Shown here: positions 5,476 through 10,830 of the stretch, piece by piece | Numbering within the stretch: position 1 is the first letter of the stretch | Layout of the letters: the number at the start of each line of letters is the position of its first letter | From: an uncultured Oscillospiraceae bacterium | Lineage (GTDB): Bacteria > Bacillota_A > Clostridia > Oscillospirales > Oscillospiraceae | Direction of reading: 5' to 3' | DNA: 10,830 nt | Assembly: GCA_900757695.1 (NCBI GenBank) | Contig: CAAEOU010000013.1 | Span: forward strand, 1-10,830 | Translations under genes and position numbers: made by a program | Notes under the pieces: model-generated | Databases searched by the model: none | What the model was told of the DNA's origin: nothing | Seen by the model: the letters and a program-made list of their open reading frames with translations, nothing else

Positions 5476-6167
5476 TTGAATACCTCCCGGAACATCTGAT
5501 CCACAGATTTTCCCTGCTCCTCACGAATTTCATCCACAGACTTCTGCAATACGATCTGCCCCTGACTGATAAAGATCACCTGATCCAGCACCTGCTCCAC
5601 ATCTGCAATCAGGTGCGTGGAAATCACCACCGAGGCTTCGGGGTCGTAGTTGCCGATGATGGTATGGAGAATATAATCTCTGGTGGCCGGGTCTACCCCG
5701 CCGATGGGCTCATCCAGCAAATAGAGCTTTGCCTTCCGGCTCATAACCAAGATCAGCTGTACCTTCTCCCGGGTGCCCTTGGACATCTGACGGATCCGCA
5801 TGGTCTCATCGATGTTCAAATGGCAAAGCATCTCCTCTGCCCGCTTCCGCTGAAAATCCGGATAGAAATCACAGAAGAAGTCCAGCAGCTGCCGGACGCT
5901 CATCCAGTCCGCCAGATACGTCCGCTCCGGCAGATAGGAAACGATGGCCTTGGTCTCCTTCCCCGGAGCCATTCCGTCAATGAGCAGCTGTCCCCTGTCC
6001 CATGTGATCAGGCCGTTGGCCATTTTGATCAGCGTAGTCTTGCCGCTGCCGTTGGGCCCCAAAAGGCCCACGATTTTCCCCGGCTCCACCGTCAGATTGA
6101 CCTGACAGAGCGCCTGCTTCTTTCCATAGGATTTACACAGGTCTTTGCATTCAAGAATTGGTGTCAT
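5469..6167 (-). CDS. ABC transporter ATP-binding protein (YtrB-like)
   Basis: A 232-residue ATPase with Walker A GPNGSGKTT at 37-45, Walker B LYLLDEP at 148-154 and H-loop His185 (VVISTHL). The signature motif is QMSKGTREKVQL at 127-138 instead of LSGGQ, and the Q-loop region reads YLPER; both variations are usual in the YtrB/ABC-2 exporter group that works with GntR regulators. The start ATG at 6167 is set by GGGGGAG 6 bases upstream and by the standard N-terminus (ILECKDLCKSYG). Longer open sequence upstream belongs to the overlapping regulator frame. It overlaps the GntR gene by 17 bases and the permease gene by 7, giving a tightly coupled three-gene operon. Powers the neighbouring permease; direction and substrate unknown. 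Confidence 0.92.
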   Translation of the reverse strand: MTPILECKDLCKSYGKKQALCQVNLTVEPGKIVGLLGPNGSGKTTLIKMANGLITWDRGQLLIDGMAPGKETKAIVSYLPERTYLADWMSVRQLLDFFCDFYPDFQRKRAEEMLCHLNIDETMRIRQMSKGTREKVQLILVMSRKAKLYLLDEPIGGVDPATRDYILHTIIGNYDPEASVVISTHLIADVEQVLDQVIFISQGQIVLQKSVDEIREEQGKSVDQMFREVFKC

Positions 6168-6534
6168 GTATTTCTCCCCCTTCGGTATGCTCCAGCAGGG
6201 AAATGATCTCCCTGCGCTCATAGCCCAGCGCCTCCATCTGCTGAAGGAAAGCGGTGATGTGCTCACGGGCCAATGCGCCCTTAGCATTCTCGATCATGGT
6301 TTTATCCTCCGTTACAAATCTCCCGCTGGTGCGCAGGGAAAACAGCAGCCCCTGCCGTTCCAGCTCCTGCAGCGCCCGCTGCATGGTGTTAGGATTTACG
6401 CCTGCCTCCACCGCCAGCTCCCGAACCGCCGGGATTCGCTGCCCCGGGAGCCATTCCCCGGACACGATCCCCAGCTTCATCCGCTCCACCAGCTGGGCAT
6501 AGATGGGCGCATTTCCATCAAGCTTCCACTGCAT
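6151..6534 (-). CDS. GntR-family transcriptional regulator, YtrA subfamily
   Basis: A 127-residue regulator: winged helix at about residues 8-75 (IYAQLVERMKLGIVSGEWLPG, then PAVRELAVEAGVNPNTMQRAL and the wing SGRFVTED) plus a short helical tail of about 45 residues used for dimerisation. The lack of a large effector domain defines the YtrA subfamily, which regulates ABC transporter operons. The start ATG at 6534 has GGAGG 7 bases upstream. Seventeen codons of open frame lie ahead of it but carry no ribosome site and would overlap the operator. It is the first gene of the operon and probably represses it from the inverted repeats at 6548-6593. Confidence 0.93.
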   Translation of the reverse strand: MQWKLDGNAPIYAQLVERMKLGIVSGEWLPGQRIPAVRELAVEAGVNPNTMQRALQELERQGLLFSLRTSGRFVTEDKTMIENAKGALAREHITAFLQQMEALGYERREIISLLEHTEGGEIHDTNS

Positions 6535-6547
6535 AATACGCCTCCAT

Positions 6548-6593
6548 TTGTATTGTTGTATTAGCTTCTTAGTACAATAAGACAATAATACAA
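6548..6593. promoter_or_regulatory. Inverted-repeat operator region for the GntR regulator
   Basis: Two interleaved inverted repeats occur. The inner one is TTGTATTA (6556-6563) facing TAGTACAA (6570-6577) with 6 bases between, one mismatch. The outer one is TTGTATTGTTGT (6548-6559) facing ACAATAATACAA (6582-6593), one mismatch. They cover the predicted transcription start and overlap the -10 box, as expected for a YtrA-type repressor. Confidence 0.65.
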
Positions 6594-6610
6594 TTTGATC
6601 GATTTGTCAA
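6582..6610 (-). promoter_or_regulatory. Predicted promoter of the GntR-ABC operon
   Basis: On the minus strand a perfect TTGACA (6610-6605), 17-base spacer and TATTGT (6587-6582). Transcription would start near 6575, inside the inner inverted repeat, leaving a leader of about 40 bases. Confidence 0.7.
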
Positions 6611-6631
6611 GCGTAAATTTCACATTTTTGC

Positions 6632-6667
6632 AAAAAAGAAAAGGAGCTCCCGTGGGGAGATCCTTTT
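6632..6667 (-). terminator. Intrinsic terminator of the LysR gene
   Basis: On the minus strand AAAAGGATCTCC (from 6667) pairs with GGAGCTCCTTTT with one mismatch around a 4-base loop, then CTTTTTT. It lies about 10 bases after the LysR stop codon and isolates the GntR-ABC operon from read-through. Confidence 0.88.
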
Positions 6668-6676
6668 CACATGATT

Positions 6677-7600
6677 TTATCGTTCCATCCGCTGGGCGGG
6701 GTACGCAGGGTCATCCTTATGGGCCTGCTCCAGACACCGGGCAAACTGGGCCACCGACGGGTTCTCCTGCTGCTCATACCAGAAGCATCGGAGCTCCTCG
6801 GTCTTCCCCACGGGATAGCACCGGAGATTGTTGCCCAAAGTCATCCGGCTGAGCATGGTGGATACCATGATCCCCTGCCCCAGCTCCACCGCCATGTAGG
6901 CAGATTCCAGATTGGGGGAGATAATGAGCCGTGAGGGCGAAAAACCCAGCTCCCGGCACTGGCGTCTGGCCCGGCTGCGGCTTTCCGACAGGCTCTCCCG
7001 GGAGGCCGCCGCCTTGATAAAGGGCTCGCTCTTGAAGTCCTCCACGGTGGCTCCGGGCACCGCCTTGGGATGATCCGGAGAAACCAGCAGCACCAGCGGC
7101 GTATCCAGCACCTTGAGATTTTTGATACCCTGATCCTTGGGCGCAAACTCCCGATAGGTGATGATCAGATCCAGTTTTCTGCTGAGAAACAGCTCATTGA
7201 GCTCATACTGGGGGTGCTTTTCCCCCTCAAACACCAGCTCCGGGCTTTCCGCCTTCATCTCCCGGAGGGCCTTGCCGATCCCTGCGGAGATGTCCAGCCA
7301 TTCGAGATAGCCGATGTGCAGGGAATTGCTGAGGCCATGATAATAGACCTTGGTGGCCTCCATGGTATCCTGAAACTGCTGCTCTACATCCGAAAACAGC
7401 GCATAGAAATTCTCTCCGGCCCGGGTCATGGCCACATAGTGGTGGGTGCGCTGGAACAGCTGGAATCCCAGATCCTCCTCCAGCTTCGCAATATATTTAC
7501 TCACCGACTGCTGGGTCATAAACAGCTGCCGGGCTGCCTCCGTAAAGCTCAAGGTCTCGCACAGGGCCATAAAGCACTTGATAGAAGCCTCATTGATCAT
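6677..7600 (-). CDS. LysR-family transcriptional regulator
   Basis: A 307-residue LysR-type regulator of normal length. The winged helix is at residues 1-65: SFTEAARQLFMTQQSVSKYI, then KLEEDLGFQLFQRT. The remaining part is a periplasmic-binding-like effector domain (two lobes, about 90-295) with a recognisable second-lobe start near PLVLLVSPDHP. Start ATG 7600 has GAGGTGA 7 bases upstream. It has its own promoter and terminator, so it is a separate unit, lying just downstream of the symporter gene and on the same strand. By position it most likely controls the symporter / DUF3870 / dehydrogenase genes in response to the imported solute. Ligand not predictable. Confidence 0.92.
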   Translation of the reverse strand: MINEASIKCFMALCETLSFTEAARQLFMTQQSVSKYIAKLEEDLGFQLFQRTHHYVAMTRAGENFYALFSDVEQQFQDTMEATKVYYHGLSNSLHIGYLEWLDISAGIGKALREMKAESPELVFEGEKHPQYELNELFLSRKLDLIITYREFAPKDQGIKNLKVLDTPLVLLVSPDHPKAVPGATVEDFKSEPFIKAAASRESLSESRSRARRQCRELGFSPSRLIISPNLESAYMAVELGQGIMVSTMLSRMTLGNNLRCYPVGKTEELRCFWYEQQENPSVAQFARCLEQAHKDDPAYPAQRMER

Positions 7601-7635
7601 GGTGTCACCTCATTTGGTTACGCATTTTTAGAACC

Positions 7636-7664
7636 ATTATACTACAGATTATTGTAACCAGCAA
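7636..7664 (-). promoter_or_regulatory. Predicted promoter of the LysR gene with flanking inverted repeat
   Basis: On the minus strand TTGCTG (7664-7659), 17-base spacer, TATAAT (7641-7636). A pair GGTTAC (7616-7621) and GTAACC (7654-7659) flanks the -10 region and could serve autoregulation. Confidence 0.65.
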
Positions 7665-7671
7665 CAAATTC

Positions 7672-7699
7672 CGGCAGCTCCTCCGAACAGGAGCTGCCG
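7672..7699 (-). terminator. Hairpin terminator after the symporter gene
   Basis: CGGCAGCTCCT (7672-7682) and AGGAGCTGCCG (7689-7699) form a perfect 11-base stem with a 6-base loop, 81 bases after the symporter stop. On the minus strand it is followed by GAATTTGTTG, a weak T-run. It sits just before the LysR promoter, so it separates the two units. Confidence 0.65.
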
Positions 7700-7779
7700 A
7701 ATCTGTCCCGTTTTCGATATTTTAGAGCGATCCCCCATCACGCTCCGGGCATAGCCGCAAAGCGCATGGCCGTGATGCT

Positions 7780-9174
7780 TTAATTGGCCGCAAGGGGTCT
7801 GCGCCGCCCCACTGCATAGCCAACGGCCATGATCACCACCGACACCGCAATGCCGATGAACAGCGAGTCAAAGGGCAGTACATTCAGCACCCCGAAGATC
7901 AGCACCAGCACCGGCGCCACAATAATGGAGCACATGGCAAACTTGTGGGGAATCTTTCCGGGCAGCCACAGGGCACAGCACATGGGCACCAGCACCACTG
8001 CACCCCGAAGTCCCATGGACATAAACGCAAACTGGAGGATCGTATCTCCCAGAGAACCGGTGGAGAGGCAGCACCCCAGCAGCAGCACCGCCGCCGTGAT
8101 GATCTTTCCCACAACAGCCTCCATCCGGGGATTGTCGTCCAGCTTATGGGTAAACTTCTTGATGATATCCTTGTTCACGATAAAGGAGATGCCCAGCGCC
8201 AGTCCTGCGCCGGTTCCCACCACAGCTACAAACAGTGTGCCCATGACGATGCCCGCCAGCACCGGGGGCATCTGCTCCATGACGAAGCTGGTCAGGGCCG
8301 TTTTTGCAATGATCCCGGGATGCGTGGCCCGCATATAGAGGCCCACCAGAATTCCGCCAATGCCAATGGGCGGGATCAGGAAGGCGCTGATGATCGCACC
8401 CTTCCGGGCGCAGGCGTCAGACTTGCAGGAGATCACCGCCTGCGCATAGGTCTGGGTGGTCAGAACACCGAAGATCAGGGAGAGACATGCACCGATGTCC
8501 TTTCCTGCGCCTCTGGCCACGAGGCTGAAGAAGTGGACGCCCTCCGGGTTGTCGATGCCCTTTACCATATCCACAAAGCCGCCTACTCCGCCGGTCAGCA
8601 TCAATACAATGATGCCGCAGCCGATCATGGCAAAGTACAGCAGCACCAGCTTCAGCACGCCAACCATGCCTGCGCCCTTTGCGCCGCCGAAGACCACATA
8701 CAGCACCATAAAGGCCGCTGCAATCAGCAGCTCCACCACCATGCTGAGATTCGGAAACAGCACCGTAATGACGGCAGTTGCCGCAATTAGCTGGGAAATG
8801 ATGTTGATAAATGTACCCACCGAGTTGAGGATCGATGCAGACAGTCCCGCCGCAGAGCCATACTCATGGCCGATCATCTGCACCAGCGTGGCGCAGTGGC
8901 TATTGCGGAAGGGCTTTACATAGACCAGCGCCAGCACCAGACATGCAATACCGCCGCCCAGTGTAAACCACCATGCGCTCATGCCGTAATTATAGGCCAG
9001 CTGGGCTGTACCCACCGTAGAGGAACCGCCCACCAGCGTTCCCATGATAATGCCCGCCGTAATGGCAGAGCCGTTTTTATTTGCCCCCGCCTTAAAGCTC
9101 TTACCGGAATATATGCTCAGTCCAAGGATCATCGCAATGGTAAGCACGAGACCCGCTATCATCCAAATATTCAT
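7780..9174 (-). CDS. Sodium:solute symporter (SSS family) protein
   Basis: A 464-residue membrane protein with about 12-13 hydrophobic segments, matching the sodium:solute symporter family. Family marks: the N-terminal core GTLVGGSSTVGTAQLAYNYG, then AWWFTLGGGI in the second and third segments, and VAVVGTGAGLALGISFIVNKDI in the region that normally holds the second sodium site. There the usual Ser-Thr pair is replaced by GTG, a variation seen in a subgroup transporting organic acids or amino compounds. The start ATG 9174 is set by AGGTGGAG 4 bases upstream; the open frame continuing upstream (to 9327) is low-complexity and crosses a terminator, so it is not coding. It would import the substrate of the dehydrogenase and DUF3870 genes upstream. 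The substrate cannot be read from sequence. Confidence 0.9.
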   Translation of the reverse strand: MNIWMIAGLVLTIAMILGLSIYSGKSFKAGANKNGSAITAGIIMGTLVGGSSTVGTAQLAYNYGMSAWWFTLGGGIACLVLALVYVKPFRNSHCATLVQMIGHEYGSAAGLSASILNSVGTFINIISQLIAATAVITVLFPNLSMVVELLIAAAFMVLYVVFGGAKGAGMVGVLKLVLLYFAMIGCGIIVLMLTGGVGGFVDMVKGIDNPEGVHFFSLVARGAGKDIGACLSLIFGVLTTQTYAQAVISCKSDACARKGAIISAFLIPPIGIGGILVGLYMRATHPGIIAKTALTSFVMEQMPPVLAGIVMGTLFVAVVGTGAGLALGISFIVNKDIIKKFTHKLDDNPRMEAVVGKIITAAVLLLGCCLSTGSLGDTILQFAFMSMGLRGAVVLVPMCCALWLPGKIPHKFAMCSIIVAPVLVLIFGVLNVLPFDSLFIGIAVSVVIMAVGYAVGRRRPLAAN

Positions 9175-9206
9175 TGTTCTCCACCTGTTTCTGCCGTCGT
9201 TGTCCC

Positions 9207-9226
9207 GAAGCCCTTCCGGAGGCTTC
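9207..9226 (-). other. Stem-loop in the symporter leader
   Basis: GAAGCC (9207-9212) faces GGCTTC (9221-9226) around an 8-base loop, ending 33 bases before the symporter start codon and just after the terminator at 9233. It could affect translation initiation; no known riboswitch class fits. Confidence 0.35.
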
Positions 9227-9232
9227 AGCCAG

Positions 9233-9264
9233 AAAAAAAGCAGCCCACAGAGCCCAGAGGCTGC
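9233..9264 (-). terminator. Intrinsic terminator between DUF3870 and symporter genes
   Basis: On the minus strand GCAGCC (9264-9259) pairs with GGCTGC (9245-9240), followed by seven T (9239-9233). It lies 75 bases after the DUF3870 stop and about 58 bases before the symporter start. No clear promoter is visible between it and the symporter gene, so it may act as a partial terminator that lowers symporter expression. Confidence 0.75.
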
Positions 9265-9338
9265 CCCCTGAGCTCTGCCGGCTTTTAGACAAGGCAACTG
9301 CCGCCGCAAAGCGTCAGCTTTTGTCAAAACAGCATTCG

Positions 9339-9662
9339 TTATGCGTTTGATTCACTGCGGCACATGTCCGCATATTGCGTCCCAACCATCTTGATGGCAC
9401 TGACCAGCGCCTTTTTCAGGTGTCCCTGATACTGACGCTCCATGCGTGCCACCAGCGGCTCAATGCCCTGCTTCATGTCGTAGCCGATCATCAGATTGCT
9501 GACAAATTCCTTGGCCAGACCGGTGACCATGGTGCATTCCACATTGTGGATCACGCCGGTCTCCATGTCGATGACCGCCACCAGCGCCAGCTCCTCATAG
9601 ATTCGCTGGGCCGTGGTGTTGGAGGGCATTCTGGCGTAGCCGGAAAAAAGGACCAAATCCAT
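9339..9662 (-). CDS. DUF3870 domain-containing protein
   Basis: A 107-residue soluble protein covering essentially the whole DUF3870 family: FSGYARMPSNTTAQ near the start, VIDMETGVIHNVECTMVTGLA in the centre and GYDMKQGIEPLVARME, then YQGHLKKALVSAIKMV near the end. The biochemical role of the family is not established to my knowledge. The ATG at 9662 is preferred: GGAGGA lies 9 bases upstream, whereas an ATG at 9683 (seven residues longer) has only a too-close GGAG. It follows the dehydrogenase gene by about 100 bases without a clear terminator and so is probably cotranscribed with it. A part in handling the same CoA ester or hydroxy acid is inference. Confidence 0.88.
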   Translation of the reverse strand: MDLVLFSGYARMPSNTTAQRIYEELALVAVIDMETGVIHNVECTMVTGLAKEFVSNLMIGYDMKQGIEPLVARMERQYQGHLKKALVSAIKMVGTQYADMCRSESNA

Positions 9663-9743
9663 GGGAGCTTCCTCCAGTCGCATCTCCGTGGGCTGTGATT
9701 ACGACAGGGACATCCGGCGTGCAAGCCGAACTTCTGCCGCAGA

Positions 9744-9779
9744 CGACCCCGGAGAAATGGGCAAAATTAAACGGGGTCG
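9744..9779 (-). other. Stem-loop spanning the dehydrogenase stop codon
   Basis: CGACCCCG (9744-9751) and CGGGGTCG (9772-9779) form an 8-base perfect stem around a 20-base loop that contains the TAA stop (9769-9767). There is no T-run afterwards, so it looks like a processing or stability element and not an intrinsic terminator. Confidence 0.4.
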
Positions 9780-10738
9780 CTGAGGAATTCCTTCTCCAGA
9801 CGGAACACCTCAAAGAGCTGCTTATCCCGCTTGGCCTTGAGCTCGTCCAGATCCACGCCCTCATAGTCGTAGAAGCCCTTGCCGGTCTTGATGCCCAGCT
9901 CATTGTGCTCTACCATCGCTGCCAGAACGTTGGGGATATCCTCGCCCTTGGGCGGATGGGGCATCTCATAGCTGTGGTTCCGGAAGTTGTTGGCCGTCAT
10001 GTCTACGCCGCCAAAGTCCATGCGCTTGCACAGGCCCAGTACGCAGGCACGGGGGATAAAGCTTGCCTTGCAGGCAAGGTCAATGGCCTCGGCGTCACAG
10101 TAGCCGTGCTCCAGCAGGTAGAATACCTCCTGATTGAGGCACTGCTGCAGCCGGTTTACAATGTAGCCGCGGATAAACTTCTTCATGAGAACGGCAGTCT
10201 TGCCGCACTTCTTCAGCAGAGCCATTGCGATGTCCGCATACTCCTGAGGAGCCTGCTCGCTCTTGACCACCTCAACCAGCGGGATCAGCTGGGGAGGCGC
10301 ATACCAATGGCAGATGATCTGCTGGGGCAGCAGCTGCTCGGGAACGATCTCGAAAATGTTCAGGGCAGAGGTGTTGGAGGCAATGATCACATCCGGTCCA
10401 ACGCATGCAGCAAGCTGCTTGTAGAGGTCGGTCTTTGCGTCCTTATTCTCTACAATGGTCTCCTGAATGAAGTCAGCGCCTGCAACGGCCTCTTCCACCG
10501 TCATGGCAAAGCTCACACGGCCAAAAATGGTCTCAATGTCCTCAGCTGCGATCTCGCCTTCCTCTGCGAAGGTCTCCAGCTGGGAATGCAGTGCGGCAAT
10601 GGCCTTGTCTCTGGTCTTTTCCGAGCGGGTCCACATGGTCACCTGATAGCCGCCCATGGCATAGGTCTGGGCAATACCCGGGCCCATGGTGCCTGCGCCC
10701 AGCACTGCAATTTTCTTGATATCTGCTAAAGTCTTCAT
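9767..10738 (-). CDS. 3-hydroxyacyl-CoA dehydrogenase family protein
   Basis: A 323-residue NAD-dependent oxidoreductase of the short 3-hydroxyacyl-CoA dehydrogenase type (also home to carnitine and L-gulonate 3-dehydrogenases). Rossmann motif GAGTMG at 14-19; NTS at 122-124; catalytic His144 in CHWYAPP; Glu156 in PLVEVV; Asn195 in YIVNRL; C-terminal domain ending in GIKTGKGFYDYEG. The segment HWYAPPQLIPLVEVV differs from the HFFNPVPVMKLVEV form of butanoate-pathway enzymes, and the usual Asn is Ala147. This places it in the divergent subgroup acting on polar or non-fatty substrates. Start ATG 10738 has GGAAGGAAGAG upstream. It is the first visible gene of the minus-strand module with DUF3870 and a symporter. 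Exact substrate unknown. Confidence 0.9.
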   Translation of the reverse strand: MKTLADIKKIAVLGAGTMGPGIAQTYAMGGYQVTMWTRSEKTRDKAIAALHSQLETFAEEGEIAAEDIETIFGRVSFAMTVEEAVAGADFIQETIVENKDAKTDLYKQLAACVGPDVIIASNTSALNIFEIVPEQLLPQQIICHWYAPPQLIPLVEVVKSEQAPQEYADIAMALLKKCGKTAVLMKKFIRGYIVNRLQQCLNQEVFYLLEHGYCDAEAIDLACKASFIPRACVLGLCKRMDFGGVDMTANNFRNHSYEMPHPPKGEDIPNVLAAMVEHNELGIKTGKGFYDYEGVDLDELKAKRDKQLFEVFRLEKEFLSDPV

Positions 10739-10770
10739 AAATTCTCTTCCTTCCGCATTTTTTGCCGAAC

Positions 10771-10811
10771 AGCACGGTGCAGACCGAAGGGGGGTGCTCT
10801 CCGGTCTGCAC
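10771..10811 (-). other. Structured leader upstream of the dehydrogenase gene
   Basis: GTGCAGACCG (10777-10786) and CGGTCTGCAC (10802-10811) make a perfect 10-base stem. A second pair AGCAC (10771-10775) / GTGCT (10794-10798) crosses it: one arm is in the loop of the first, the other lies just outside. No T-run follows on either strand. This could be a pseudoknot in the leader RNA, a switch between alternative stems, or only the 3'-end structure of a gene beyond the window. Confidence 0.45.
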
Positions 10812-10830
10812 GTTCTGCTATGCAGCCAAC

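Noticed and set aside
6168..6287. N-terminal extension of the YtrB-like ATPase
   Set aside because: The extra 40 residues overlap the conserved GntR coding sequence in another frame and do not resemble an ABC protein.
7945..8790. Plus-strand open frames opposite the symporter, rich in His and Gln
   Set aside because: They are the complement of hydrophobic membrane codons; the composition is an artefact and the symporter motifs are unambiguous.
9175..9327. N-terminal extension of the symporter by 51 residues
   Set aside because: It crosses an intrinsic terminator and a stem-loop, lacks family similarity, and the ATG at 9174 has a strong ribosome site.
9322..9327. TTGACA as a promoter for the symporter gene (minus strand)
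   Set aside because: No acceptable -10 box is found 15-19 bases downstream, and the site lies at the end of the DUF3870 transcript before a terminator.
9695..10729. Long open frame on the plus strand (344 codons) opposite the dehydrogenase
   Set aside because: It lies wholly antisense to a gene with clear family motifs, resembles no known protein and has no ribosome site. GC-rich third positions keep the opposite strand open.
1..10830. Mobile element, CRISPR array, prophage or toxin-antitoxin pair
   Set aside because: No transposase or integrase motifs, no regularly spaced repeats, no direct-repeat attachment site beside the tRNA, and composition is even across the window.

Overview
The window is GC-rich bacterial DNA with strong codon bias, promoters close to the sigma-A consensus, purine-rich Shine-Dalgarno sequences and a tRNA-Leu gene with an encoded CCA end. 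Together with the gene content (YtrA-type GntR/ABC operon, DUF3870, ModE-like stand-alone regulator, fused molybdenum-cofactor nucleotidyltransferases) this suggests an anaerobic Firmicute of the class Clostridia, perhaps a gut Oscillospirales relative. The taxonomic call is inference from gene style; no marker gene is present.

Layout. (1) Positions 1-1711, plus strand: a molybdenum locus. It holds the tail of a FecE/MolC-type ABC ATPase, a ModE-like DNA-binding protein overlapping it by 4 bases, and a fusion of a THEP1-like NTPase with a MocA-like nucleotidyltransferase. (2) 1759-1968: tRNA-Leu(CAG) on the minus strand with consensus promoter and terminator, divergent from the mtnA promoter. 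(3) 1999-4600, plus strand: mtnA (methylthioribose-1-phosphate isomerase), a short DtxR-like metalloregulator with its own promoter and a candidate operator, and a gene fusing a 4-hydroxybenzoyl-CoA-type thioesterase to MobA. The two plus-strand cofactor genes are therefore a CTP-type (MocA-like) and a GTP-type (MobA-like) enzyme less than 2 kb apart. (4) 4657-6610, minus strand: a compact GntR (YtrA-like) - ABC ATPase - ABC permease operon with overlapping genes and an inverted-repeat operator at the predicted transcription start. (5) 6632-10811, minus strand: a catabolic-looking module of 3-hydroxyacyl-CoA-dehydrogenase-family enzyme, DUF3870 protein and sodium:solute symporter, followed by a LysR regulator with its own promoter and terminator.

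How the parts work together (inference). Region 1 would import molybdate or a related oxyanion, sense it and build the cytidine form of the cofactor, while the MobA domain in region 3 would build the guanosine form. Region 4 is a self-regulated membrane ABC system of unknown substrate. Region 5 would import an organic solute with sodium and oxidise a 3-hydroxy group on it or on its CoA ester, under LysR control. Its upstream genes probably continue past the right edge. I see no phage, transposon, CRISPR array or toxin-antitoxin pair. The least ordinary items are the thioesterase-MobA fusion, the THEP1-MocA fusion overlapping the modE-like gene by 74 bases, the DUF3870 module, and a leader structure with crossing stems before the dehydrogenase.
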